Assembly: GCA_027482985.1 (NCBI GenBank) | Contig: JAIXVO010000742.1 | Location: 1-14,784 of the forward strand | DNA length: 14,784 bases | Source: Cyanobacteriota bacterium | GTDB lineage: Bacteria > Cyanobacteriota > Cyanobacteriia > Leptolyngbyales > Leptolyngbyaceae | Direction: 5' to 3' | Shown here: positions 8,501-14,447 of the stretch, piece by piece | Position numbering within the stretch: the first letter of the stretch is position 1 | How the letters are laid out: the number at the start of each line of letters is the position of its first letter | Translations under genes and position numbers: made by a program | Notes under the pieces: generated by a model | Told to the model about the DNA's origin: nothing | The model's database searches: none | The model's input: only the letters and a program-made list of their open reading frames with translations

Positions 8501-9033
8501 GTCATGCGATCGCGCTACCGGCTCAACCCAGGGGCTACATTCAGAAACCTAGTGGGCTGGTGTTTGTCCCCGTGGAACACACTGATAATACCCAAGCCAG
8601 TGAGGAAGAAGTTGCTGTGATTGCGGCAGTTGTCTCAGAACTGACAGGGTTAGCCTATATCAGCGATCGCGGTCAGCAACGAGGGGTAATTGGATCGCAG
8701 GATATCTTGATCGTGGCTCCTTACAACCTCCAGGTCCGAAAGCTGCAAGCCCACCTTAGCGATCGCGCTCGAATTGGCACTGTGGATAAATTTCAAGGGC
8801 AAGAAGCACCCATCGTGATTGTTTCTATGTGTGCCAGTAGTGGTGAAGCGGCACCTCGAGGCCTGGAGTTTTTGCTGAATCGCAACCGCTTCAATGTGGC
8901 AATTTCTCGCGCTCAATGTTTGGCGATCGTGGTCGGCAGTCCATCTCTCGCTCGGACTCCCTGCACAACCATCGCCCAAATGTCACTGGTCAATGCCTTC
9001 TGTAAAGCGATGGACTTTTCAAACCGACTCTAA
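5575..9033 (+). CDS. RecB-like nuclease / RNase H-like / Dna2-type helicase fusion
   Basis: A 1152-residue protein of the TM0106/DNA2-helicase type. Domain 1 (about 1-200) is a RecB-like PD-(D/E)XK nuclease: Asp112 in GYADLL, Glu132-x-Lys134 in VECKLAL, and QxxxY at Gln146/Tyr150. Domain 2 (about 318-505) is a YprB-type DEDD exonuclease fold: Asp324/Glu326 in DVYFDMEGYP and Asp491/Asp492 in YNRDDCDST. Domain 3 (about 745-1140) is a superfamily 1 helicase: Walker A GPPGSGKT with Lys777, Walker B VDEAG with Asp881/Glu882, GDQMQLEQP, SYRLHP, GTVDKFQGQE and the arginine finger NVAISRAQ (Arg1112). By family resemblance it processes DNA or RNA ends; the true substrate is unknown. The ATG at 5575 was chosen because MKRVAGKVIYAPTDL matches the family start; the frame opens further upstream only through a TTG at 5524. 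Its last 15 bp overlap the convergent rsmA. Confidence 0.88.
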   Translation: MKRVAGKVIYAPTDLIQFFESDFASWQQRYQLEHPQANLFTPDPVDELQRILGELGQAHEQQYLAHLQATGADLCVIPGDQAIAATVAAMQAGHHYLYQAALQHEDWLGYADLLMRVEEPSALGAWSYIPVECKLALHPKPYFVIQSCCYCDLLSQVQGHSPAEFQLILGNGDRQRFRTTDYLNYYRHLRHQFQQFMKSFPVTPMPMPQGDSHGRWTQAAAQVLRDRDHLSQVAHITRLQIRRLEQAGITTMQQLAAIDPTGQPPTVPLLDPQTVSRLQHQARLQKQSQGQPQPCYEVLSPTATDPCKGLALLPPASPLDVYFDMEGYPLTVGGLEYLFGVTYAAQGTLHYQDWWAHNEPEEKLAFEQFIDWVYARWQQDPQMHVYHYAAYEAIALKRLMGRYATRENQLDDLLRAGVLVDLCRIVTQGVRVGGANYSIKTLEKIYWQGRQGDVQTAQDSVIQYFQWLQQRHREPAQAAALLAAIRAYNRDDCDSTKYLTDWLRSLQTTQGITYQPQPEASPAPTTDPPTDQQAKAAAVAELVQQLLAEIPPDVDPATAPWPVQTLLAHLLQFHRREAKPFWWQRFEWLKMTETELIAELDCLAGIERTPTPPYRPTAKSRSLAYDYRFDPTQETKLEVGEECWFVPPEPVRGAKLTRLDLADGQLTVTISDQKLQVVKLDAAAWDAPPRTSLAPASFISTEHISEAIRETVQTWRSTQTLPPSLQDLLARRSPRVRPHPGKAFGTAGAIALEALIQTVLHLDHSLLCIQGPPGSGKTYTAAQIIVRLLAAGNTIAVSSTSHKVIANLLGRVAALAIAEGVHFHGAKIGGTPDDAVFQHPQIVLKAKLQEAHPPAYQLVGATVFQCCRTENQSIWDYLFVDEAGQVALANLIAKARCAKNLVLMGDQMQLEQPLQGSHPGDSGTSALGYFLQGRATVPPELGVFLGVSYRLHPDLCRFISELAYEGRLTHHPDTQRHAIALPAQPRGYIQKPSGLVFVPVEHTDNTQASEEEVAVIAAVVSELTGLAYISDRGQQRGVIGSQDILIVAPYNLQVRKLQAHLSDRARIGTVDKFQGQEAPIVIVSMCASSGEAAPRGLEFLLNRNRFNVAISRAQCLAIVVGSPSLARTPCTTIAQMSLVNAFCKAMDFSNRL

Positions 9034-9852
9034 GCGATTACTTAATTGAATCCATTGGTCTACGCTTAATTCTTCGGCTCTGGCTTGCGGATGAGATCCT
9101 AAATCTACCAATAAAGGTTCCAATCGCTCGCGATCAATCACTGTTTGCAAATTATTCCGCAACATCTTGCGTTTACTACTAAATCCAAGCTTCAGGTATT
9201 GTTCCAGTTTCTTAGGATTAATCGCCGAAGTCGATGGCGATCGCGGCCGCAATCGAATCACGGCTGAATCAACTTTAGGGGGAGGGTAAAAGGCTTTCGC
9301 AGGCACATCACAAATCAGCTCACAATCCGCTAAATATTGGACGCGTACCGTCAATGCCCCAAAATGGGTAGAACCTGCGTTGGCTCTTAGTCTTAAGGCA
9401 ATTTCCCGTTGCACTAACAGCACGATTAAATCGAAGGGCATGGGATTCGGTTGAGCGATCGTCCCTAATAGTTTTTCCAGGATCGGCCCAGTAATGTTGT
9501 AGGGAATATTGGCAACGACTTTATTCGGTTTTTGAAAAGCCGGAAATGGAGTAAGTAAAGTTTCTAAATCCAGCGCTAAAAAGTCACCCTGCAAAAGTAA
9601 AAGATTAGACATTTGCCCTAATTTTTTAGATAACAAGGCGCACAAATCGCGATCGATTTCGACCGCAACAACGGCTTCTGCTTGCGTTAATAAAGGACGG
9701 GTCAGCACGCCTTTGCCGGGGCCAATCTCCAACACGCGATCGCCCCGCTGATCGCCATCGCCTTTTTGCAACGCTGCCGCCGTCACAATGCTATTCAAGG
9801 CTTTGTCACTTTGGAGCCAATGCTGCCCAAACTGTTTCCGAGGTTGTGGCAT
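9019..9852 (-). CDS. rsmA: 16S rRNA (A1518/A1519) dimethyladenosine transferase
   Basis: A 277-residue KsgA/RsmA enzyme. It dimethylates two adjacent adenines in the 3' hairpin of 16S rRNA using S-adenosylmethionine during small-subunit assembly. Family motifs seen are the N-terminal KQFGQHWLQ (6-14), SAM-binding EIGPGKGVLT (42-51), acidic EID (65-67), QGDFL (88-92), catalytic NIPYNI (115-120), VQREIALRL (147-155) and FYPPPKVDSAV (188-198), followed by the C-terminal helical domain (about 210-277). Length is normal. The ATG at 9852 lies only 6 bp after the purM stop on the same strand, so the two are almost certainly one transcript with purM first. The 3' end overlaps the convergent nuclease-helicase gene by 15 bp, leaving no room for a separate terminator. 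Confidence 0.97.
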   Translation of the reverse strand: MPQPRKQFGQHWLQSDKALNSIVTAAALQKGDGDQRGDRVLEIGPGKGVLTRPLLTQAEAVVAVEIDRDLCALLSKKLGQMSNLLLLQGDFLALDLETLLTPFPAFQKPNKVVANIPYNITGPILEKLLGTIAQPNPMPFDLIVLLVQREIALRLRANAGSTHFGALTVRVQYLADCELICDVPAKAFYPPPKVDSAVIRLRPRSPSTSAINPKKLEQYLKLGFSSKRKMLRNNLQTVIDRERLEPLLVDLGSHPQARAEELSVDQWIQLSNRLESV

Positions 9853-9858
9853 AGTTTT

Positions 9859-10887
9859 TTACTCTGGTAAACCCACGACTTGCCCATCCCCCGCAATCAC
9901 TGTCCCAATCGCAAAGGCCGGGAGGGATTGCGCGGTGAAAAAGGCCATCGCCGCCTCGACTTGCTCCGGCGGCACCATCACCACCATCCCAACGCCCAGG
10001 TTAAACGTGTTAAACATCCCCGCCGGACTCACCGCTCCCATCTCGGCTAACCATTGAAAGATGGGCGGCCAACTCCAGGCCGTCGGATCAACCTGAATCG
10101 ACTGACCCGCATTCAGGCACCGGGGCAAGTTTTCGGGCAAACCGCCGCCCGTAATGTGCGCCATGCCATGAATCGCCAGCCCATCCTTTCGCGCTGCCAA
10201 TACCGGTTGGACATAAATCTGAGTGGGGGTTAACAGGTGTTCGCCTAAAGATTGTCCCGCTAAGGCCGGAGGCCGATCGCTCAAATCAAACTGGCGATCG
10301 CTCAAAATCTTCCGCACCAAACTGAACCCATTACTATGAACACCACTACTGGGCAGCGCGATCGCCACATCGCCCACCTGCACCTGGGAACCATCCAATA
10401 GTTGTCGCTTCTCGACAATCCCCACACAGAAGCCCGCCAGGTCATATTCCCCCGCCTGATAAAATCCTGGCATTTCCGCCGTTTCGCCCCCTAATAAGGC
10501 ACAACCCGCCTGCCGACACCCAACGGCGATCCCGTCCACCACATCGGCTAATTGCGCCGGATTGAGTTTGCCCGTTGCCAGGTAATCCAGAAAGAATAAG
10601 GGTTCGGCCCCACAACACAACACATCGTTGACGCACATCGCCACGAGATCAATGCCGACAGAGTTGTGGCGATCGAGTTGGTGAGCCAGCTTCAATTTCG
10701 TGCCCACACCATCCGTGCCCGATACCAGAATCGGCTCTTGATAGCCCGTGGGCAGTTGAAACAGGCCACTAAAGCCACCCAACCGCCCCAGCACTTCCGA
10801 TCGCATCGTGCTACTCACCATGTCGCGAATCCGCTCGACAAAGGCACGACCCGCTTCTACATCTACTCCAGCGTCTCGATATTCCAT
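9859..10887 (-). CDS. purM: Phosphoribosylformylglycinamidine cyclo-ligase (AIR synthetase)
   Basis: A 342-residue cytoplasmic enzyme for the fifth step of purine synthesis: ATP-dependent ring closure of FGAM to AIR. It starts with the family sequence [13 protein letters not shown]. It carries the ATP/substrate motifs [12 protein letters not shown] (about 59-70), [20 protein letters not shown] (about 80-99) and [13 protein letters not shown] (about 132-144), and ends at the usual length. The ATG at 10887 is preceded by TTATAT and no clear Shine-Dalgarno. A TACAAT (-10-like) at 10928-10923 and an HLR1-like array further upstream may form its promoter. It is divergent from rlpA and leads into rsmA after 6 bp. 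A stray purM apart from other pur genes is usual in cyanobacteria. Confidence 0.97.
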   Translation of the reverse strand: MEYRDAGVDVEAGRAFVERIRDMVSSTMRSEVLGRLGGFSGLFQLPTGYQEPILVSGTDGVGTKLKLAHQLDRHNSVGIDLVAMCVNDVLCCGAEPLFFLDYLATGKLNPAQLADVVDGIAVGCRQAGCALLGGETAEMPGFYQAGEYDLAGFCVGIVEKRQLLDGSQVQVGDVAIALPSSGVHSNGFSLVRKILSDRQFDLSDRPPALAGQSLGEHLLTPTQIYVQPVLAARKDGLAIHGMAHITGGGLPENLPRCLNAGQSIQVDPTAWSWPPIFQWLAEMGAVSPAGMFNTFNLGVGMVVMVPPEQVEAAMAFFTAQSLPAFAIGTVIAGDGQVVGLPE

Positions 10888-11273
10888 ATATAAGGCTGTT
10901 GCCCGCGTCAGTTCCGGATGTCATTGTACTCTGTTCGTCTGACGGCACCCGTCGCCCCATTAATGTAAAGTTAAGTAAACGAATTTGTAAAGTTTTATGT
11001 ATATTACATTGAGGAGAATATTATTTGTTTCTCGCGAAGCGTGGGCATGGTAGTCGTTTCAGATTTGGTGCATTTTGTAAAGTGCCTTTAAAGCTTCTTC
11101 GTGATTCCCCATTTCCCTGATCCCCATTTCAAAAACTTCGTGATAGTCTGTTGCAGTTCGATGAATCAGGAGTAAACACGGAACGAGTACGGGTTACACA
11201 ACGAGCGATCGCGAGTCTTTTTATCTCTATCGCCATCCTCGAACCCCAATTGGAGTGCCTTTATCTATCGCAT
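10888..11273. promoter_or_regulatory. Divergent control region between purM and rlpA
   Basis: This 386-bp gene-free stretch separates the two divergent start codons. It contains a -10-like TACAAT for purM (minus strand, 10928-10923), the HLR1-like array at 10962-10991 and an AT-rich TATATTACATT segment (11000-11010) that could serve rlpA. A strong GAGGAG at 11011-11016 has no ATG at the right distance; only a TTG at 11025 would follow it, opening a 30-codon frame that ends before rlpA. Another ATTTTGTAAA lies near 11073-11082. The rlpA leader would be long, about 260 nt, if transcription begins near 11015. Confidence 0.5.
10962..10991. promoter_or_regulatory. HLR1-like (RpaB) binding array
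   Basis: On the minus strand the array reads TTTACAAA-TTCG-TTTACTTA-AC-TTTACATT. The cyanobacterial HLR1 box for the response regulator RpaB is two (G/T)TTACA(T/A)(T/A) copies separated by 4 nt. The first two copies here fit that spacing with one mismatch in the second, and a third perfect half-site follows 2 nt later. It lies upstream of the purM -10 candidate, at about -46 to -75, a position typical of activation, but could equally act on rlpA. Confidence 0.5.
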
Positions 11274-12485
11274 ATGAATCACAAACTTCTCAGCAGTCTG
11301 ACTGCTTCTCTGTTGATTGCAACAGTCGGTCTTCCGCTCACAGCTAGCGCTCAAAGTCCTGAGATCTCTGCTCAGGAAGCGGATTCCAACTCAGAGCCTA
11401 ATCGCTTGAAAGTCGGAGCAAGCGCCCTTTCGGAACCTCCCCGCTCAGTTCAGAGCAATGTTGCGAAACTCGGCAAACAGTCGAATGATGTGGTGAAGGT
11501 TGGTGAACAACAATCTCAGCCTGCAACTCAAGCTTCGTCGGAAGCCGTTGCCACCGTTCAACCCCATATGGTTGCGGGTCGTGAAGCGGCGACGCTTTAT
11601 GTCCGTAGCCTACCAATCTTAACTTTCCTGGGCAGCCGGAGCGCTACACCCAATGGGGTGAAGCTCGGAACTCAAAAATCTGTCGCTGGGGATGACAATG
11701 CGGCGAATACCAAATCTTTAACTCGCCCCGCCTCTGCCCCCTTATCGCTGACCACTTTATTTCAGTCGTCCCTAACGCTGTCTGAACCTGACTCCACCGA
11801 CTTTAAATTCGAAGCGTTAAACGATCTCACCGCTATTAACAATCCGATTTGGCGAGCCAGTGTGATTGCCGCTCGTATTAACCAACTGCATCGAGATGGC
11901 GTGAACGCCAGCAGTATTTCTGTGAGCTGGGACAACCAACCCGCCCCTTCCGCCCAACGCGATCGCCTCGTGATTCGGAGCAACCGGATCGCGATCGCCA
12001 CCCTCGACGGCAACACCATCCTGCCGGACAGCACGCGGAATTTAGAAAAAGATGCCCTCCAGGCCACCAACCGTCTGCGGCGAGTTCTCGGCAATGCCGA
12101 ACCGTTGCGAGAAATCGGTGGTCAGCCGGGTGCCCCTGGTGCTCAAGTCTTTGCCTTTGGAGCCGTCCGGCTGTTAGCCACTGGGTTTGCATCCTGGTAT
12201 GGTCCTGGATTTCATGGCAACCAGAGTGCCAGCGGGGAACGGTTCAACCAACATGATTTAACAGCGGCGCATCGCACCCTGCCCTTTGGCACCCGGGTGT
12301 TGGTGACTAACCTCGATAATGGTCAATCGGTCGTGGTGCGCATCAACGATCGCGGTCCCTTCCACGGCAACCGCGTGATTGACGTTTCCAAAGGGGCAGC
12401 GAGTGTCCTGGGCTTGATCAGTTCCGGCGTGGCTCGCGTGCGCCTGGATGTGATTGATCCTCGCAGTACCGCCGCCAATAACTAA
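11274..12485 (+). CDS. rlpA: RlpA-family septal ring lytic transglycosylase
   Basis: A 403-residue secreted protein. ATG 11274 was chosen because it begins a classical signal peptide (MNHKLLSSLTASLLIATVGL, then ASA before Gln27 as the likely cleavage site). The open frame extends upstream only to a TTG at 11151 that would put 41 residues before it. Residues about 30-165 are Ser/Ala/Gln-rich linker without a known fold. Residues about 180-285 (ARINQLHRDG...LEKDALQATNRLRRVLG) form the segment seen in cyanobacterial RlpA proteins. The C-terminal double-psi beta-barrel is at about 303-394, with GFASWYGPGFHG, TAAHRTLPFG (His333) and VVRINDRGPF (Asp359), which carries the catalytic residues in characterised members. 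RlpA cleaves naked glycan strands at the division site. There is no SPOR domain and no lipobox cysteine. A GGAG about 18 nt upstream is too far to be a good ribosome site. Confidence 0.92.
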   Translation: MNHKLLSSLTASLLIATVGLPLTASAQSPEISAQEADSNSEPNRLKVGASALSEPPRSVQSNVAKLGKQSNDVVKVGEQQSQPATQASSEAVATVQPHMVAGREAATLYVRSLPILTFLGSRSATPNGVKLGTQKSVAGDDNAANTKSLTRPASAPLSLTTLFQSSLTLSEPDSTDFKFEALNDLTAINNPIWRASVIAARINQLHRDGVNASSISVSWDNQPAPSAQRDRLVIRSNRIAIATLDGNTILPDSTRNLEKDALQATNRLRRVLGNAEPLREIGGQPGAPGAQVFAFGAVRLLATGFASWYGPGFHGNQSASGERFNQHDLTAAHRTLPFGTRVLVTNLDNGQSVVVRINDRGPFHGNRVIDVSKGAASVLGLISSGVARVRLDVIDPRSTAANN

Positions 12486-12488
12486 AGC

Positions 12489-12603
12489 GATTTCTCGTAG
12501 AAAACAAATTTTGCGTAGGGGCAGGTTTTGCCACAGTTCTGGGCTTCAGCGGATCGTGCTGTTGCTAAACCTGCCCGTACAGTAATCTGGTTTTCTAGAA
12601 ATC
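12489..12603. repeat. MITE-like nested inverted-repeat element
   Basis: Two pairs of inverted repeats are nested. The outer arms are GATTTCTCGTAGAAAAC (12489-12505) and GTTTTCTAGAAATC (12590-12603), identical apart from a 3-nt insertion. The inner arms, 12515-12536 and 12559-12580, pair over 22 bp with 3 mismatches and begin with GTAGGGGC, a terminal sequence resembling short inverted repeats scattered through cyanobacterial genomes. The element fills the gap between the convergent rlpA and methyltransferase genes and has no open frame of its own. It could also fold in RNA and help end transcription. Confidence 0.6.
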
Positions 12604-12620
12604 CTTTCAAGCCTGTTGTC

Positions 12621-13871
12621 TTACAGCCCGATGACCATCTGTTCTCCCCGCAGTCCGATCAGCGTCTCGTTCGGGTCTACTCCTTTGCTTTGCATCAACA
12701 CCCCGAAATTGCCCATCCCCATGGGGTCAATCAGGGTTTGTAACGCATCGCGACGGCGGAGAATCGTTTGCAACATTTGTGGATCACTAGCCTGGGATTG
12801 ACTGATGGCTGAAATGCGATCGCCCAATCCCAGACTCATCAAAAATAAACCTTGTTTCGTGAAACCGACGGTGTGCAAGTGACAGTGCTCACCGTATTTT
12901 TGTAAGGACGTGAAATCGACATGGGCAGTGATATCTTGCTGTCCAATGTGAATATAAGGGTTGTCATGATAGCGATGACGGTAGTAGCACTGTAAAGTTC
13001 CCGTCGATCGCATGGGATTGTAATAGCGATCGCTGGCATAGCCATAGTCGATCGTCAGCACATAGCCCTGCTGCAACCGCGATGCTACTTGCTGTAACCA
13101 ATCCAGCGCCGCCAAGTTGACCTCTGTCCGGTAGCCATCCGGATAACGCGCCGAGGTTAGATCAATCTGAATGTCTTGAAAGTAGATTGCCAGTTGCGGC
13201 GTTGACAGTGGTCCAACTTGTTCGACAAAAGCCGTTTCCGCGTCGCCCTCTGGCAAGGTGACATAAATTTCCTGCAATTGCCCGTCCTGCACAATCACTT
13301 GATGCACAGGCAAGGCATCGACTAGCTCGTTGGAGAAAAAACAACCTGTGACGGAATCCGGTGGCATCGCTTCGAGTGTTGTCCAGCGAATTGACCAACC
13401 GCGATCGCGCCAGGGTTGCAGCCGTTGCTGTTGTTCTGCGATCAACGCCGGGGCGCGTTCCACAATCACATAGTCGAGATGATTTGCCCACTCTGGCTGA
13501 TGTTGCGCGAGATCACGGAGCACGTCTCCAGCAAGTAGCCCTTGTCCGGCACCCATTTCCACCAGAGTGAAGCGATCGGGTTGGCCTAACAGGTGCCACA
13601 TCTGGATAAATTGTTGCGCCAGCAGTTCGCCAAAGTCGGAGCCTAAGTGGGGCGAGGTGAAAAAGTCTCCGGTGGCGCCAATTTTGCTGGGAGCGGTAAC
13701 GTAATACCCATGCTGCGGCTGGTATAACGCCAGATCCATATACTCTGCAAAGGTGATTCGAGAACAAAGGCTCTCAGTGATGTGACAGGTAATAACGTCA
13801 CTGAGAGCCTTGTGATTGCCGTAATTGTCCAGTTCCACTTTGGTAATTCCTGAGTCAAGGTTGACCACCAC
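12621..13871 (-). CDS. SAM-dependent methyltransferase, MidA/NDUFAF7 (COG1565) family
   Basis: A 416-residue class I methyltransferase. The family start RITFAEYMDLALYQPQHGYYV (split here as residues 38-46 and 47-58) is followed by GDFFTSPHLGSDFGELLA (68-85), SAM-binding FTLVEMGAGQGLLAGDVL (101-118), FFSNELVDALPVH and LTIDYGY. Eukaryotic members (MidA/NDUFAF7) methylate an arginine of the complex I subunit NDUFS2. By analogy this protein may act on the cyanobacterial NDH-1 subunit NdhH, but that is inference. The start is a GTG at 13871, supported by AGGAA 9 nt upstream; a second GTG follows directly. It is convergent with rlpA across the inverted-repeat element and is not obviously in an operon; the small gene at 14033-14230 lies 161 bp upstream on the same strand. 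Confidence 0.88.
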   Translation of the reverse strand: MVVNLDSGITKVELDNYGNHKALSDVITCHITESLCSRITFAEYMDLALYQPQHGYYVTAPSKIGATGDFFTSPHLGSDFGELLAQQFIQMWHLLGQPDRFTLVEMGAGQGLLAGDVLRDLAQHQPEWANHLDYVIVERAPALIAEQQQRLQPWRDRGWSIRWTTLEAMPPDSVTGCFFSNELVDALPVHQVIVQDGQLQEIYVTLPEGDAETAFVEQVGPLSTPQLAIYFQDIQIDLTSARYPDGYRTEVNLAALDWLQQVASRLQQGYVLTIDYGYASDRYYNPMRSTGTLQCYYRHRYHDNPYIHIGQQDITAHVDFTSLQKYGEHCHLHTVGFTKQGLFLMSLGLGDRISAISQSQASDPQMLQTILRRRDALQTLIDPMGMGNFGVLMQSKGVDPNETLIGLRGEQMVIGL

Positions 13872-13880
13872 AGATAGCGG

Positions 13881-13885
13881 TTCCT
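13881..13885 (-). promoter_or_regulatory. Shine-Dalgarno AGGAA fixing the GTG start of the methyltransferase
   Basis: On the minus strand AGGAA is followed by 9 nt and then GTG-GTG. No ATG lies in frame nearby that would keep the full N-terminus, so this site supports GTG 13871. Confidence 0.6.
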
Positions 13886-14032
13886 ATTGTGACACAGGTT
13901 GCTAACGGGACAATTCGGCGATCGCTGGAAATGACAAGAGCTGGCGGCTGGCTGACCCACACCGCGATCGCTATTCAATTGTTTCAACACCACACTCCGC
14001 ACCTAACCACTTCGACATCTTTTAGCTTGACA

Positions 14033-14230
14033 CTATTGCCCAACAGTGGCATATTCACCATTGCCGACATCAAACAGCAGGGCGAATTCAGATTGAGGTT
14101 GCATTTGCTGGAGGGCTTTCAAATAAGCTTCGGCTTCGTTGCGACGACGGAAGCGGTTCACCGTCAATTGCTTCAGATTCGGGAGGAGCTTGTTCACGAC
14201 CCAGGGGTTCAGTCTTTGCTGATAACTCAT
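14033..14230 (-). CDS. Small conserved cyanobacterial protein, function unknown
   Basis: A 65-residue protein starting at ATG 14230 (MSYQQRLNPW). It is soluble, with a basic middle and no signal or membrane segment. The order RLNPWVV-KLLP-VNRFRRRNEAEAYLKALQQ-...FALLFD matches a small protein I recall as widely conserved in cyanobacterial genomes and annotated hypothetical (typical pattern NPW..RLLP...VARFR.R.DAE.HL..LRR..P...Y.IVFD). A GTGAG about 8 nt before the ATG is a modest ribosome site. It lies between ribF and the methyltransferase, all on the minus strand, but with wide gaps. The longer opposite-strand frame over it (13889-14236) looks like a shadow. Function is unknown; the arginine cluster could contact nucleic acid or an anionic protein. 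Confidence 0.7.
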   Translation of the reverse strand: MSYQQRLNPWVVNKLLPNLKQLTVNRFRRRNEAEAYLKALQQMQPQSEFALLFDVGNGEYATVGQ

Positions 14231-14447
14231 GATTGAGACTCACTTTTGGCTAATGGTTTGAATGAACTGCGAGAACACCTGGCTTCACTGACGCAACCCA
14301 GCGAGTGCCCGTAACCGCTACATCTAGTGCTCTCTCGAAAGCTGACACTACTATAGATAGTGTTTTAAGTTTGAAATCGCAAGCGTATTTACAAAACTTC
14401 AAGTTTACCAGGGGTGCGTTTCCCAAAACTTGTGCTAACTCGCTGCC
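14231..14447 (-). promoter_or_regulatory. Intergenic region upstream of the small conserved gene
   Basis: This 217-bp gap holds an inverted repeat ACACTA-CTATAGA-TAGTGT (14345-14363) whose minus-strand loop region contains TATAGT, a good -10-like hexamer for the small gene, though no matching -35 is evident. A second short palindrome, AAACTT-C-AAGTTT, is at 14394-14406. No U-rich terminator after ribF was seen. Confidence 0.35.

Noticed and set aside
11151..11273. N-terminal extension of RlpA from TTG 11151
   Set aside because: It would bury the signal peptide 41 residues inside the protein; ATG 11274 gives a classical secretion signal.
13889..14236. 115-codon plus-strand frame over the small conserved gene
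   Set aside because: The opposite strand encodes a protein with a recognisable conserved pattern and proper start; this frame shows no family pattern.
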